This document shows positions 46,201 to 54,460 of a stretch of 64,000 bases of DNA, one piece after another. The translations under genes and the position numbers were made by a program. Origin of the DNA: Paludibacteraceae bacterium (GTDB taxonomy: Bacteria; Bacteroidota; Bacteroidia; Bacteroidales; Paludibacteraceae); contig JAFZNG010000008.1 of assembly GCA_017551025.1 (NCBI GenBank), forward strand, positions 1-64,000, read 5' to 3'. Numbering within the stretch: position 1 is the stretch's first letter; each line of letters opens with the position of its first letter. The notes beneath the pieces are model-generated. The model was not told the DNA's origin and did not search any database. It saw only the letters and a program-made list of their open reading frames with translations.

Positions 46201-47135
46201 CGGAGCGGGAGGAAGTGGATATCCGTATTTTGATGCGGCTGGTGCTGACCGTACGCCACGCCTACGTCACGCATAGCTTGGATACGCTGACGCTCGAGGT
46301 CGATGCCGTCCTGGTACTGCTTCATCTCGAATTTCCAGTCGTCGAGCACTTTGCCCTTGATCTCACGATAGAGTGCCATGGCGTCGCCGTAGCATGCGGC
46401 ATCGGGCATGATCTCGGCCAGATACTGACCGGCTTTCTCTGCACCTACGCTGTTCTGCTCGGCAGCCCATACACGGCGTGCCTGTGCCAGGTTGCGGTTG
46501 CAGAGTTCGTCCTGATACTGCTGGAAGATCTGGAGTCCGGCCGCGAGTGCCTGATCGTACTTCGAGCATTCTTGCGGAATCTGGGAAACGATGAAGAGGG
46601 CCTCCTCGTACTGTTTTTGCTTAGCCAGCGCCTGTGCCTGCTTGATCATCTGATCGGCCTTGGCCTCGTAGTAAGCGATGATTTTTTGCTTACCCTCGTT
46701 GATGAACTTGGTGATCTGGGCCGACTGCATGGGCATGTTGCTAATCGCATTCATGTAGCACTTGGTCTCGGTCTCGCCCAAGCCGCGTACAATGACGCTG
46801 GTGGAGGAGAAGACGGTGCGGTTGAGCATGTCCACGATATAGAAATTCATCTCCATCTTCTCGGCGATCTTAGCGGGAGGACCGGGGATGATATCCTTGT
46901 CGAGGGGCACGGTAACCACGGTCAGTGCGAACTGGCCCTGATAGTCCAGTCCGGCGATGCCGTTACGGGTAAGCAACTGAGTGAGTTTGCTTTCGATGAG
47001 TGCCTGCGCACCAGCCGGGAAGGGCTCGGTAAGTTCGCCAACTACCACAGAAATAGGCATATAGGTAGTATTGTCGGCAGCCGTCATCGTGAGGCTAAGC
47101 AAGGCTGCGCAGAGCAATGTATAGATCTTCTTCAT
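46197..47135 (-). CDS. Secreted protein with CsgG/FlgO/TolB-N-like N-terminus
   Basis: This 312-residue protein has a signal peptide ending LTMTAA. Residues about 28-115 (ISVVVGELTEPFPAGAQ, ALIESKLTQLLTRNG) have the strand-helix order of CsgG, FlgO and TolB N-domains. Those domains act in outer-membrane assemblies. A long helical segment follows (about 150-250, coiled-coil-like, rich in Gln, Ala and Lys). The C-terminus is polar (GQHQPHQNTDIHF). It is the fourth gene of the run and is translationally coupled to the fifth. The fold assignment is by eye and uncertain. Confidence 0.72.
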   Translation of the reverse strand: MKKIYTLLCAALLSLTMTAADNTTYMPISVVVGELTEPFPAGAQALIESKLTQLLTRNGIAGLDYQGQFALTVVTVPLDKDIIPGPPAKIAEKMEMNFYIVDMLNRTVFSSTSVIVRGLGETETKCYMNAISNMPMQSAQITKFINEGKQKIIAYYEAKADQMIKQAQALAKQKQYEEALFIVSQIPQECSKYDQALAAGLQIFQQYQDELCNRNLAQARRVWAAEQNSVGAEKAGQYLAEIMPDAACYGDAMALYREIKGKVLDDWKFEMKQYQDGIDLERQRIQAMRDVGVAYGQHQPHQNTDIHFLPLR

Positions 47136-47170
47136 AAATTAAAAATTAAAAATTCTAAATTAAAAATGAC
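47136..47170. repeat. AATTAAAAATT spacer repeat (family A)
   Basis: Three units and one AATTCTAAATT variant fill the gap between the third and fourth genes of the envelope run. Confidence 0.75.
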
Positions 47171-47173
47171 GAA

Positions 47174-48124
47174 TTATTTCTCGCCGAGGATGATTACGGC
47201 ACGGCCGAGGCCCTTGACCATCACCTTGCAGGGGATGTTATACGGCGCTTTACGCAGCATCTTAGCCAGTTGTTTGGCAAAGCCGTTGGCATCGATGGCA
47301 CGACCGTTGGCATCGTAAACAGGGATACGTACCTGGGTGAAGTTGGCTACATTCTCGCTCTGGTAAGGCATGGAATAGCGGCCTTTGACCGTATTCACTT
47401 GGAGCCAGTTCTGGATGATATCGATCAGTTCCTCACCGTCGTACTCGGTCTCGAGGTCCACGCCGGCGGCATTGTTGGCAAACACCTTGATATCCAGAGT
47501 CACCTCACGGCCGATCTCCTGCATCTCGAGGAAATGGTCCTGGAGACGGTTGTTGAAGTTGTCCATGTGCGCTACGATAGCCTCTTCGAGCAGTACATCA
47601 ACATCGTCGGAGAAGGACTGCTTGCCCGTACCGGTAGCCGCACCAATCGATTTGCCCGTGTAGGCGTCGCGTGCTTCGAGGATATAACTGATGGCATGTT
47701 TGGGTCCGAAGTCCTTCATCTCCCAACTGATCTCGAGGATGATATCACATTTCGCCATACGTGCCAGTTCGTCGAGCGGCGACTCAGCCAGTTCGTTGCC
47801 GGCCTTGCTGACGGTGAGGTTATCCTCGGCGTGTTGCTGCTCGATATTCTTGAGTGTCTGCTCGAGGCTCTTGAGCGGGAACTGACGCTCAGCCATGAGG
47901 TCATTGATCTTGGCGATAGCCAGTTTGAGTCCCATATTCTCCTGGAGGGCCTGCTTGTAGTTGGGCACTTTGACCTTGTTGCCCATGTTCTCTACCTCAT
48001 AGAAGTAGCCGTTCTGAATACACCAAACATCGGACGGGATGACCATCAGTTCGGGTTTCTTGATTTGTGCGGTGGCCGCGAGCGTAGCGACAGCCATCAG
48101 CAGGGTAAAGATATATCGTTTCAT
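47174..48124 (-). CDS. Secreted protein of unknown function (CsgG/LpoB-like middle)
   Basis: The ATG at 48124 (MKRYIFTLLMAVATL) gives 316 residues with a signal peptide ending TLAATAQ. The part ELARMAKCDIILEISWEMKDFG, followed by SYILEARDAYTGKSIGAATGTG, has the alternating strands of CsgG/LpoB-like domains, where a protein reports a value and its variant. A second alpha-beta unit may follow (about 200-316). It may be the Bacteroidales family listed as DUF6175, but I cannot confirm that. It is third in the five-gene run. Confidence 0.72.
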   Translation of the reverse strand: MKRYIFTLLMAVATLAATAQIKKPELMVIPSDVWCIQNGYFYEVENMGNKVKVPNYKQALQENMGLKLAIAKINDLMAERQFPLKSLEQTLKNIEQQHAEDNLTVSKAGNELAESPLDELARMAKCDIILEISWEMKDFGPKHAISYILEARDAYTGKSIGAATGTGKQSFSDDVDVLLEEAIVAHMDNFNNRLQDHFLEMQEIGREVTLDIKVFANNAAGVDLETEYDGEELIDIIQNWLQVNTVKGRYSMPYQSENVANFTQVRIPVYDANGRAIDANGFAKQLAKMLRKAPYNIPCKVMVKGLGRAVIILGEK

Positions 48125-48161
48125 AAGAAATTCAAAATTCAAAATTAAAAATTAAAAATGA
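48125..48161. repeat. AATTAAAAATT spacer repeat (family A)
   Basis: AATTCAAA variants then AATTAAAAATT units lie between the second and third genes of the envelope run. Confidence 0.75.
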
Positions 48162-48165
48162 TTCC

Positions 48166-48645
48166 TTAGCGGATGATGCCGTCCTCCTGGAGTTTTTTCT
48201 TGAGTTCACTGCGATAGACGGTGACGGTCACCTGTCCCAGGGTCTGGGCATCGGTGCGCGAACGGTTGGTAGTGAACGTACGGCGGTCCTTCATGGAGAT
48301 GAATTGTTTCCACGGCCCCTTATCGGAGAAGAAGGCGTTGAAATAATCCTCGTAGGTCTCGCGTGCATTCATGTCGTAGCAGAGCGGCTTGAGGTCTTCG
48401 AGGTTGGAAGACTGTGCGTGTACACCTTTGAAAATCACATCACTGAGGGCTTGTTTCTGGGCCACCTCATAGCTATGAGCGGCATTACGGCCGCGTCCCC
48501 AGGCACGGATGACGTACGAACCGTCGCCATGGCTCTGGATCACCTTGGACTCATAATCGTAGTAAGCCTGCGAGCGATGTGCACCGCAAGCGGCAAAGAG
48601 CAGTGCAACGACTGCGGATGCTAATATGAATAAGTACTTCTTCAT
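48166..48645 (-). CDS. LPP20/FlgP-like lipoprotein
   Basis: This 159-residue lipoprotein has lipobox LFAACGA (Cys near residue 20). It is a paralogue of the gene upstream (48683-49177). Both have a first strand with VIRAW or LVRVW, an Ala-rich helix leading to the shared DVIFKG or GVIFKG motif, and a YEDYFNAFF or YSDFFEHFF segment. A C-terminal strand-helix (VTVYRSELKKKLQEDGII) follows. The layout resembles LPP20/FlgP proteins. It is the second gene of the run. Confidence 0.75.
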   Translation of the reverse strand: MKKYLFILASAVVALLFAACGAHRSQAYYDYESKVIQSHGDGSYVIRAWGRGRNAAHSYEVAQKQALSDVIFKGVHAQSSNLEDLKPLCYDMNARETYEDYFNAFFSDKGPWKQFISMKDRRTFTTNRSRTDAQTLGQVTVTVYRSELKKKLQEDGIIR

Positions 48646-48671
48646 AAATTACGAATTAAAAATTAAAAATG
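48646..48671. repeat. AATTAAAAATT spacer repeat (family A)
   Basis: Two exact units and an AATTACGAATT variant lie between the two LPP20-like genes. Confidence 0.7.
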
Positions 48672-48682
48672 ATAAATGCTAT

Positions 48683-49177
48683 TTAGAAGCCGTAGTTGAG
48701 CGATTTGATGACGCCGGCAGCTTCCAGGGCACGGCGCAGTTCGTCCTTCTGGATCGTCACGACGATGCCCACTTTATACTCCTTACCGACCTTGAGGATT
48801 TCCTCCGTACCGGGAACGGTAGAGATATACTTGCGATACTCACCGTTTTCTGCAAAGAAATGCTCGAAGAAGTCGCTGTATTCCAGTTCGGCGCCGGCAT
48901 TGCGTACCATAGCCTTCTGGCCTACGCAACCTTCTCCACCCGTGAAGCCCTTGAAGATCACGCCATGCACGGCATTACGCGGGCAGGCTGTTTGGGCTGT
49001 CTTGAGCTTCTTGCTATAGGTCCATACTCGTACCAGATAGGTACCTTCTACCCCATTACCTGCGCACTGGATCTCATACTTGAATTGCTCCATTTCGCGT
49101 TGGGCTTTGGGTTTTGCGTCAGCGGTTGCCACAAAGGCTGTAACGGCCAACGCCAGGGTGAAAAGTAATTTCTTCAT
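48683..49177 (-). CDS. LPP20/FlgP-like secreted protein, paralogue of the next gene
   Basis: The ATG at 49177 (MKKLLFTLALAVTAF) gives 164 residues with a signal peptide ending ATADA and no lipobox. It aligns with the downstream lipoprotein throughout (YLVRVW, NAVHGVIFKGF, EYSDFFEHFFAENG, VTIQKDELRRALEAAGVIK). A Cys pair (QTACPRN and GEGCVGQ) is unique to this copy. It is the first gene of the five-gene run. No clear promoter of the local type is seen upstream, so it may be read from the phosphatase gene. Confidence 0.75.
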   Translation of the reverse strand: MKKLLFTLALAVTAFVATADAKPKAQREMEQFKYEIQCAGNGVEGTYLVRVWTYSKKLKTAQTACPRNAVHGVIFKGFTGGEGCVGQKAMVRNAGAELEYSDFFEHFFAENGEYRKYISTVPGTEEILKVGKEYKVGIVVTIQKDELRRALEAAGVIKSLNYGF

Positions 49178-49230
49178 ATGCAATATAGTTTTATAATGAT
49201 TATTCAGCAAATTCTATACCAAACCCGGAC

Positions 49231-51177
49231 TTACACGGTCTCTTCGATACGGCCGGAGGCGTAAGCTGCGAGCAGTTGCTGGAGTGCGTCCACCTGCTGC
49301 ATGAGTTCCTGGCCACGGTCGGTGTCGCGCACTCGCATACGGCGTTGGGAGAAATCCTCCAGCATGGCGCGACTATGAATATCGCTACCCGAGCGCACAG
49401 CCTGCTCACGCGACTCGAACGACTCGTGCTCTACGAGTTGGATGCCGTGGCTGTTGTAGATAAGCGTATAACCGGCGATGCCCGTCTTCTCCTGGTAAGG
49501 CTTGGAGAAACCGCCGTCGATAACGAAGCGGCGTCCCTCGGCACGCATAGGCGTCTCGCCCTTGATGGTACGAACGGGTATATGGCCGTTGATGATACGT
49601 CCGGTCTCGGGCGAGAGACCGAATTCCATGAGGATACGCTGGCATACATCCTTGCGGTTGGCCAGTTCGTAGTAGGCACCCTTGCGTTCGTGCCAGGTAG
49701 TCTGGTCGGCGATGAAATAGCGCTCGAAGGTAGTCATCTTATCCTTGTCGTAAAGCGGCGAGTTCTCACCTTCCCAGAGATAAAGCATATAATCCAGGGC
49801 ATCACGTTGCTCTTGACCGCTACCGTAGTAAGCCAGGCGCACGATCTCGTCGTTGCGTTCCATGAGTCGGCGACCGGAGCAGCGTACGCCACATACATCC
49901 ACCTCGCGGAACGAACCGTCGTCGTTGAGCGGGATGGCGGCATGGTAGAGCAAGAAGCCGTTACGCACCAGATGGAGCGAACCGTGGCGATAGAACATAC
50001 GGAGGTGCTTTTGCATCTTCTCCGATTTGCGGAAGGAGCGCGTCAACTGGTTCATCAGGTCCTGCTCCTCCTGGCTGAGTCGATACGGATCGTCGGTGCA
50101 GAGCGTTGGCAGGTTGGTATCGAGCATCGGATACTCGGTGCCGTCGAGCGTGACGGTGCCGCGACGGAGGTTAATCTTGTCGAGCAGGGCACGGTGGTCC
50201 ATCTGCCACTCGGGGTGACGCAGGACAGTCTGGCCCTCAAGTTTGAACTGGATAATGGAGATTGCTTTGTGCATCTTCGCCATCATCTGAGCGGAACGTG
50301 TCAGGCGCGGGTTGTTCTCGAAGTCGCGTGTCTGCCAGATTGTACACGGGTCGTCACCGTAGGTCTCCATGGCGAAGTTCGCCAGCGGCAGGAGGTTGAT
50401 ACCATAGCCTTCTTCGAGGGTCTCTATGTTGGCATAACGAATCGATACACGCAGTACGGTAGCGATGAGTGCCTGGTTGCCGAGCATGGCACCGATCCAC
50501 TCGATATCGTGGTTGCCCCACTGGATATCATAGTCGCGCACGGTAGAGAGTACGTCGAGTATCTTGCTGGCACCCGGTCCGCGATCGAAGATATCACCCA
50601 CGACATGCAGGGTATCAATTGCCAGGGTATGAATGAGATAACAGATGGCGATGATGAGTTGGTCGGCACAGCCGGTCTCGATGATCGCCTCGATGATCGC
50701 GTTATAGTAGGTCTGACGGTCGTGCTGCTCGAGATTGGACTCATGCAGCAACTCCTTGATGATATACGCAAAACTCTTCGGCAGCAGTTTATGCACCTTG
50801 GAGCGACTGTACTTGATCGTCACCGCACGGGCGATTTCTACCACCTGGCTGAGACGACGCACGTACCAGTCGTGGGTACGGTCCTCTATCTCCAGCCGCT
50901 CATCAGGATAATAGATCAGCGCACAGAGGGCACGCTTCTCCTCCTCGGACATCGTATCGCCGTAGATATCGTCCACCTTGCGGCGCACGACACCCGAAGC
51001 ATTCTTGATCATATGAATGAAGGCGCTCGACTCACCGTGGAGGTCAGAGACGAAATGCTCGGTACCTTTAGGCAGACTAAGGATGGCACGGAGGTTGATA
51101 ATCTCGGTGCGAACGGCATTGCTATTTGGGAATTTATCCGCCAGCAAACGAAGGTAACGATCACTTAGGGTTGGCAT
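49231..51177 (-). CDS. fbp: Fructose-1,6-bisphosphatase, class III
   Basis: This enzyme removes phosphate from fructose 1,6-bisphosphate in gluconeogenesis. The class III type, common in Bacteroidota and Firmicutes, is a calcineurin-like metallophosphatase. The 648-residue length fits. Metal-site motifs are HFVSDLHGESSAF near residue 42, VVGDIFDRGPGASKIL and QWGNHDIEWIGAM. GHIPVRTIKGETP and FVIDGGFSKPYQ follow in the C-terminal part. It lies 37 bases after the helical secreted protein gene, across a spacer repeat, and 53 bases before the envelope run. Confidence 0.95.
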   Translation of the reverse strand: MPTLSDRYLRLLADKFPNSNAVRTEIINLRAILSLPKGTEHFVSDLHGESSAFIHMIKNASGVVRRKVDDIYGDTMSEEEKRALCALIYYPDERLEIEDRTHDWYVRRLSQVVEIARAVTIKYSRSKVHKLLPKSFAYIIKELLHESNLEQHDRQTYYNAIIEAIIETGCADQLIIAICYLIHTLAIDTLHVVGDIFDRGPGASKILDVLSTVRDYDIQWGNHDIEWIGAMLGNQALIATVLRVSIRYANIETLEEGYGINLLPLANFAMETYGDDPCTIWQTRDFENNPRLTRSAQMMAKMHKAISIIQFKLEGQTVLRHPEWQMDHRALLDKINLRRGTVTLDGTEYPMLDTNLPTLCTDDPYRLSQEEQDLMNQLTRSFRKSEKMQKHLRMFYRHGSLHLVRNGFLLYHAAIPLNDDGSFREVDVCGVRCSGRRLMERNDEIVRLAYYGSGQEQRDALDYMLYLWEGENSPLYDKDKMTTFERYFIADQTTWHERKGAYYELANRKDVCQRILMEFGLSPETGRIINGHIPVRTIKGETPMRAEGRRFVIDGGFSKPYQEKTGIAGYTLIYNSHGIQLVEHESFESREQAVRSGSDIHSRAMLEDFSQRRMRVRDTDRGQELMQQVDALQQLLAAYASGRIEETV

Positions 51178-51183
51178 GGTATA

Positions 51184-51219
51184 GAATTAAAAATTAAAAA
51201 TTAAAAATTCAAAATTATA
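51184..51219. repeat. AATTAAAAATT spacer repeat (family A)
   Basis: Three exact units and an AATTCAAAATT variant fill the gap upstream of fbp; the stop of the preceding gene falls in its edge. Confidence 0.75.
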
Positions 51220-52510
51220 TGGGTACAAACTCTATTGTCCCATCAGAGACAAGAGCCTGCATCGTTTCGGATATCTGGGTAGCTTCCGGCAGTCCGGGCA
51301 GCGCAAGGATATATTGGGTGACGCGTGTCTGTACGTCGTGAACCTCCTCAGCGCAGAGGGTATAATAGTCGCTGAGCGGATGCTCGGCGAGATAAGTCAT
51401 AACAAACTCGGCATAACGCCATGGAATCTGCGGTGCCCGGAGTGCTACGGTAAGGCTACGGTGGCGGTCTACTTCCTGTACGAGCATGTCGAGACGGTAA
51501 GTCAACTGAAGCAGACTCAGGTAGTCCTCCTCGGCTACGCTGTCGCGCAGGATACGTTGCTCCAGGGTGTGTGCCTGGGTAGCCAGCCACTCGACATGCA
51601 TGAGTGAGGCGATAGCGGAATTGGGGTCGTAGCGACGGATGGTGTTGAGCAACCAGGTATTCTCGGGTCCGGGACGACGGGCCGCGAGTCGTTCCTGCTC
51701 CGTGGCCATGAGCGTGCGGATACGTTGCATTTCCGTGAGCTGTGTGCGCATGTCACGTGTCCAGGCAGCAAAGTCCCATAGGAGCACTTCCTGGCGCAGG
51801 AAGTCGGTAGAGGTCAGTCCTTCCAGTCGGTAAAAACTGACGGGACGGAAACGGATCTCGGGGGCATACCCCTCGATAGGATACTGCTCCAGGGCGGCAT
51901 AGAACGTACGTATATCTTCCGGCAGGCGTGCCGAGAGGTTTTCCAACAGATTGAGGCGGGCGGCATCGAGCGAGTCGAGCACGAGGATGAGTTCTTTCTG
52001 GCGCGTATAGCGACCGGTGAGCGCCGTGAAGACCTGGAGACAAGAGTCGTAGTCGTTGACCATGGCGGAATAGGCCTCGTAGAGTCGGCGGCAGCGTTCG
52101 CGTTCCTGCTTAACTTCCTCGGCACGCATGAGCAGCCACGCACGCAACGCAGGTTCGCTAAAGTTGTCCCGGAGTTGCTCTACGGGGTACATGGTCTGCT
52201 TGATATCATCGTTCGCGAGCAGCACACTACAGTTGCCGTAGAAGACCTGCGCGAGGTAGAGCATATTCTCCTTCTCGTAGTAGTTGACCAAAGCGTGCTC
52301 TGATGCCTGGAGCTTATAGTTGAGGTTCGCCAGCAGGAAGCAAGGGTGCGGCTTACGCGGATAGAAAGCCTGGAAACGCTGCAGGGCATAGAGCGCCTGA
52401 CGGTCGGACATCTCGGGCAAGGTGCGCAAGAGTTCCTTATAATCAAATTGAGCCGCCAGTTGCAGGGCGAAGCAAAGGCTCATGAGGCTGAGTAGCAGAC
52501 GACGCATCAT
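51215..52510 (-). CDS. Secreted helical protein, TPR-like, unknown function
   Basis: This 431-residue protein has a signal peptide ending LQLAAQ. The rest is almost entirely helical, with TPR-like pairs near the start (QALYALQRFQAFYP, FLLANLNYKLQASEHALVNYY). There is a charged coiled-coil-like stretch (about 130-160). The start overlaps the OmpA-type gene by ATGA (52507-52510), so both proteins are probably made in fixed ratio. A partner of the OmpA protein, perhaps providing the TPR part that PorE-type proteins carry in one chain, is an inference. Confidence 0.75.
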   Translation of the reverse strand: MMRRLLLSLMSLCFALQLAAQFDYKELLRTLPEMSDRQALYALQRFQAFYPRKPHPCFLLANLNYKLQASEHALVNYYEKENMLYLAQVFYGNCSVLLANDDIKQTMYPVEQLRDNFSEPALRAWLLMRAEEVKQERERCRRLYEAYSAMVNDYDSCLQVFTALTGRYTRQKELILVLDSLDAARLNLLENLSARLPEDIRTFYAALEQYPIEGYAPEIRFRPVSFYRLEGLTSTDFLRQEVLLWDFAAWTRDMRTQLTEMQRIRTLMATEQERLAARRPGPENTWLLNTIRRYDPNSAIASLMHVEWLATQAHTLEQRILRDSVAEEDYLSLLQLTYRLDMLVQEVDRHRSLTVALRAPQIPWRYAEFVMTYLAEHPLSDYYTLCAEEVHDVQTRVTQYILALPGLPEATQISETMQALVSDGTIEFVPI

Positions 52511-54288
52511 AAGTCAAGGATGGTGAATTCTACTCGCCGGTTCACGGCACGATGTTCTTCGGTATCATTATCTACCAGCGGACGCGACTTACCGTAGCCT
52601 ATCGCCTCCAGACGGTCGGGACGGATGCCTTCCTCATGCACGAGGTACTCCACCACGGACTCGCCACGGAGTTCGGAGAGGCGCTGGTTGAAGACGTCGG
52701 AACCCACGTTATCTGTATGTGCGGCTATCTGCACGCGCATGTTGGGATTTTGGCGCATGAGTTCCGCCAGGCGGCGCAACTGGTCGTACGAGTCTTCGGT
52801 GAGCAGGTAACTGCTGAACTCGAAATGGATATCCTCCAGCACGATGGCTTCCTCGCGGCGCAAGGGGTGCTGACGTACGATGACGGTCATCTCGGATTCC
52901 TCGTCGGGCGTCTCGATAATGGTGTCGCAGAAGAAATAGCCTGCGGCAGAGAAGAGCAACCGGTAACTGGTGGCGCAATGTACCGTGCTCTGCCATGTGC
53001 CCTCGGGCATCGGGACGAGGAGCGGTTCCTGCTCTTGCGAACGGTTGACTACCTGCATGGTGGCCGCTACCGCTTCGCCGGTCTCGTCATCGACGGAACG
53101 GACCGTAAGACGCGTTTGACTGCCGCGCATGAGTACGTCCAATTCGGTATCCGCAAAGCGCACGTCGCGGCGGGTGTCGATATAGAAGGTGGTATCCGCA
53201 TATCCGCGCAGCGAGAGGGCAAGGGAATAACTGCGACCGATAGGCAGTTGCATGGTATAATCGCCCAGCGGGTTACGACGAATGCCGCGCGTAAGGGCGA
53301 TGCCGGTCTCGAGGTTGCGCACGATAAGTTGGGGTGCGAGATACGCCATGTTGTCGCGATCGAAGGTGCGCAACTTAATCGACAGTTCGGGGGTAAGGGC
53401 AACCGCCAGTTGCGTCACGCTATCCATGTGCAGGCGCTCACAGTCGCGCCAGTCGTAGCAATGCGAGAAACCGTCGGCATGTACGTCGAGTTTGTAGCGG
53501 ATACCGCGGTTGAGCGTAAGGCGGACGAGGCCGTCCTCGGCGGTAGGATACGAAGCTACGCGCTGCTGGGTAACCGCATTATAGACATCGATACGCGCAG
53601 GGAGAGGCTGTGCGTTGAGCGAATTGGTGACGGTATAGCGGATCTGCATGACGGGTTCCGCGAGCGCCGTCTCTTCTTGGTCCGCCGGCACCTCTACGGG
53701 CAGCGTCCAGTTGTATTTATCCAGACGATGGATGTAATAACGTTTGTAGGTCGCTTTGCGGTCTTTGTCAAGTTTAGCCGTATAGCAGAGTGTGCGTCCA
53801 TCGTGCAGCAACAGCGGATCGGAGTCCGTACCGGAGGCTACGGCCGTCATGGCGGGTGTACTCCACTCCGCTTCGGGTAGACGGGCTGAAGAGAAGAGAT
53901 TGGTGACGGTCTTCTCTTTGCGCGTACCGGCATTGAGGGTTTGCTGCTCGATGAAGTAGAGCGTCAGTTCATCGGGCGAGACGGTGGGTGAGAAATGATC
54001 GTGGCCAGTGGCCAAGGAGGCTATTTTCTCAGGCAGTTGCCATTGGCCGTTGCGGCGATGGGCCAGATAGAGTTCATAGACGCTATCGGTCTCATGGCGT
54101 GCGGAGAGATAAAGGGCATTACCGGAGAAACTGAGGCAGGCACTATGCAACAGCCAACGGTTTTGCGAGACGCGTGTCAGGAAGGCGTCCGCATCGCTGT
54201 CTCCCACCGAAGGCAGGGTTTGCGCGGACACAAGTACGCACACGCACGAGAGAAAAAGAACCGCTATGTTACGCTGCCAGAAACGCAT
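52507..54288 (-). CDS. OmpA-family protein with PD40 and carboxypeptidase-regulatory-like domains (PorE-like)
   Basis: This 593-residue protein has a signal peptide ending LVSAQ. PD40/WD40-like strands lie at about 30-180 (HDHFSPTVSPDELTLYFI). Two carboxypeptidase-regulatory-like beta domains follow (about 205-290 and 300-400). The C-terminal OmpA peptidoglycan-binding domain (about 485-593) has VQIAAHTDNVGSD, the LSELRGESVVEYL helix and NRRVEFTI. This order resembles PorE of the type IX secretion system without its TPR part. It is expected to be periplasmic or outer-membrane linked and bound to the cell wall. Its own promoter lies at 54305-54336. Confidence 0.88.
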   Translation of the reverse strand: MRFWQRNIAVLFLSCVCVLVSAQTLPSVGDSDADAFLTRVSQNRWLLHSACLSFSGNALYLSARHETDSVYELYLAHRRNGQWQLPEKIASLATGHDHFSPTVSPDELTLYFIEQQTLNAGTRKEKTVTNLFSSARLPEAEWSTPAMTAVASGTDSDPLLLHDGRTLCYTAKLDKDRKATYKRYYIHRLDKYNWTLPVEVPADQEETALAEPVMQIRYTVTNSLNAQPLPARIDVYNAVTQQRVASYPTAEDGLVRLTLNRGIRYKLDVHADGFSHCYDWRDCERLHMDSVTQLAVALTPELSIKLRTFDRDNMAYLAPQLIVRNLETGIALTRGIRRNPLGDYTMQLPIGRSYSLALSLRGYADTTFYIDTRRDVRFADTELDVLMRGSQTRLTVRSVDDETGEAVAATMQVVNRSQEQEPLLVPMPEGTWQSTVHCATSYRLLFSAAGYFFCDTIIETPDEESEMTVIVRQHPLRREEAIVLEDIHFEFSSYLLTEDSYDQLRRLAELMRQNPNMRVQIAAHTDNVGSDVFNQRLSELRGESVVEYLVHEEGIRPDRLEAIGYGKSRPLVDNDTEEHRAVNRRVEFTILDL

Positions 54289-54304
54289 AGTCCGTAATTT
54301 GCCG

Positions 54305-54336
54305 CAAAATTACAAAAAATAATTGATATATGCAAG
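54305..54336 (-). promoter_or_regulatory. Bacteroidota-type promoter for the OmpA-family gene
   Basis: Read on the minus strand, CTTG (54333-54336) followed by CATATATC, a T-rich spacer and TAATTTTG (54305-54312), 20 bases apart. Confidence 0.83.
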
Positions 54337-54343
54337 CGTTTTT

Positions 54344-54410
54344 GTTAAAATCACGGGATATATACTAATATTAGTATATATAGGGTATGGTGGGATACGT
54401 GATTGACCCG
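54344..54410 (-). repeat. Dispersed palindromic element, copy 2
   Basis: This is the second copy of the element at 32130-32194. Its core (54358-54381) is a perfect 24-base palindrome with twelve-base arms. Outer AATCACG (from 54349) can pair with CGTGATT (from 54398). It lies 3' of the GH53 gene and 7 bases upstream of the OmpA promoter. GATTGACCCG recurs just outside (54401-54410 and 54434-54443). Confidence 0.78.
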
Positions 54411-54460
54411 TAGTTGATACGTAATTGATACGTGATTGACCCGTTCACGTTACGGAAGAC

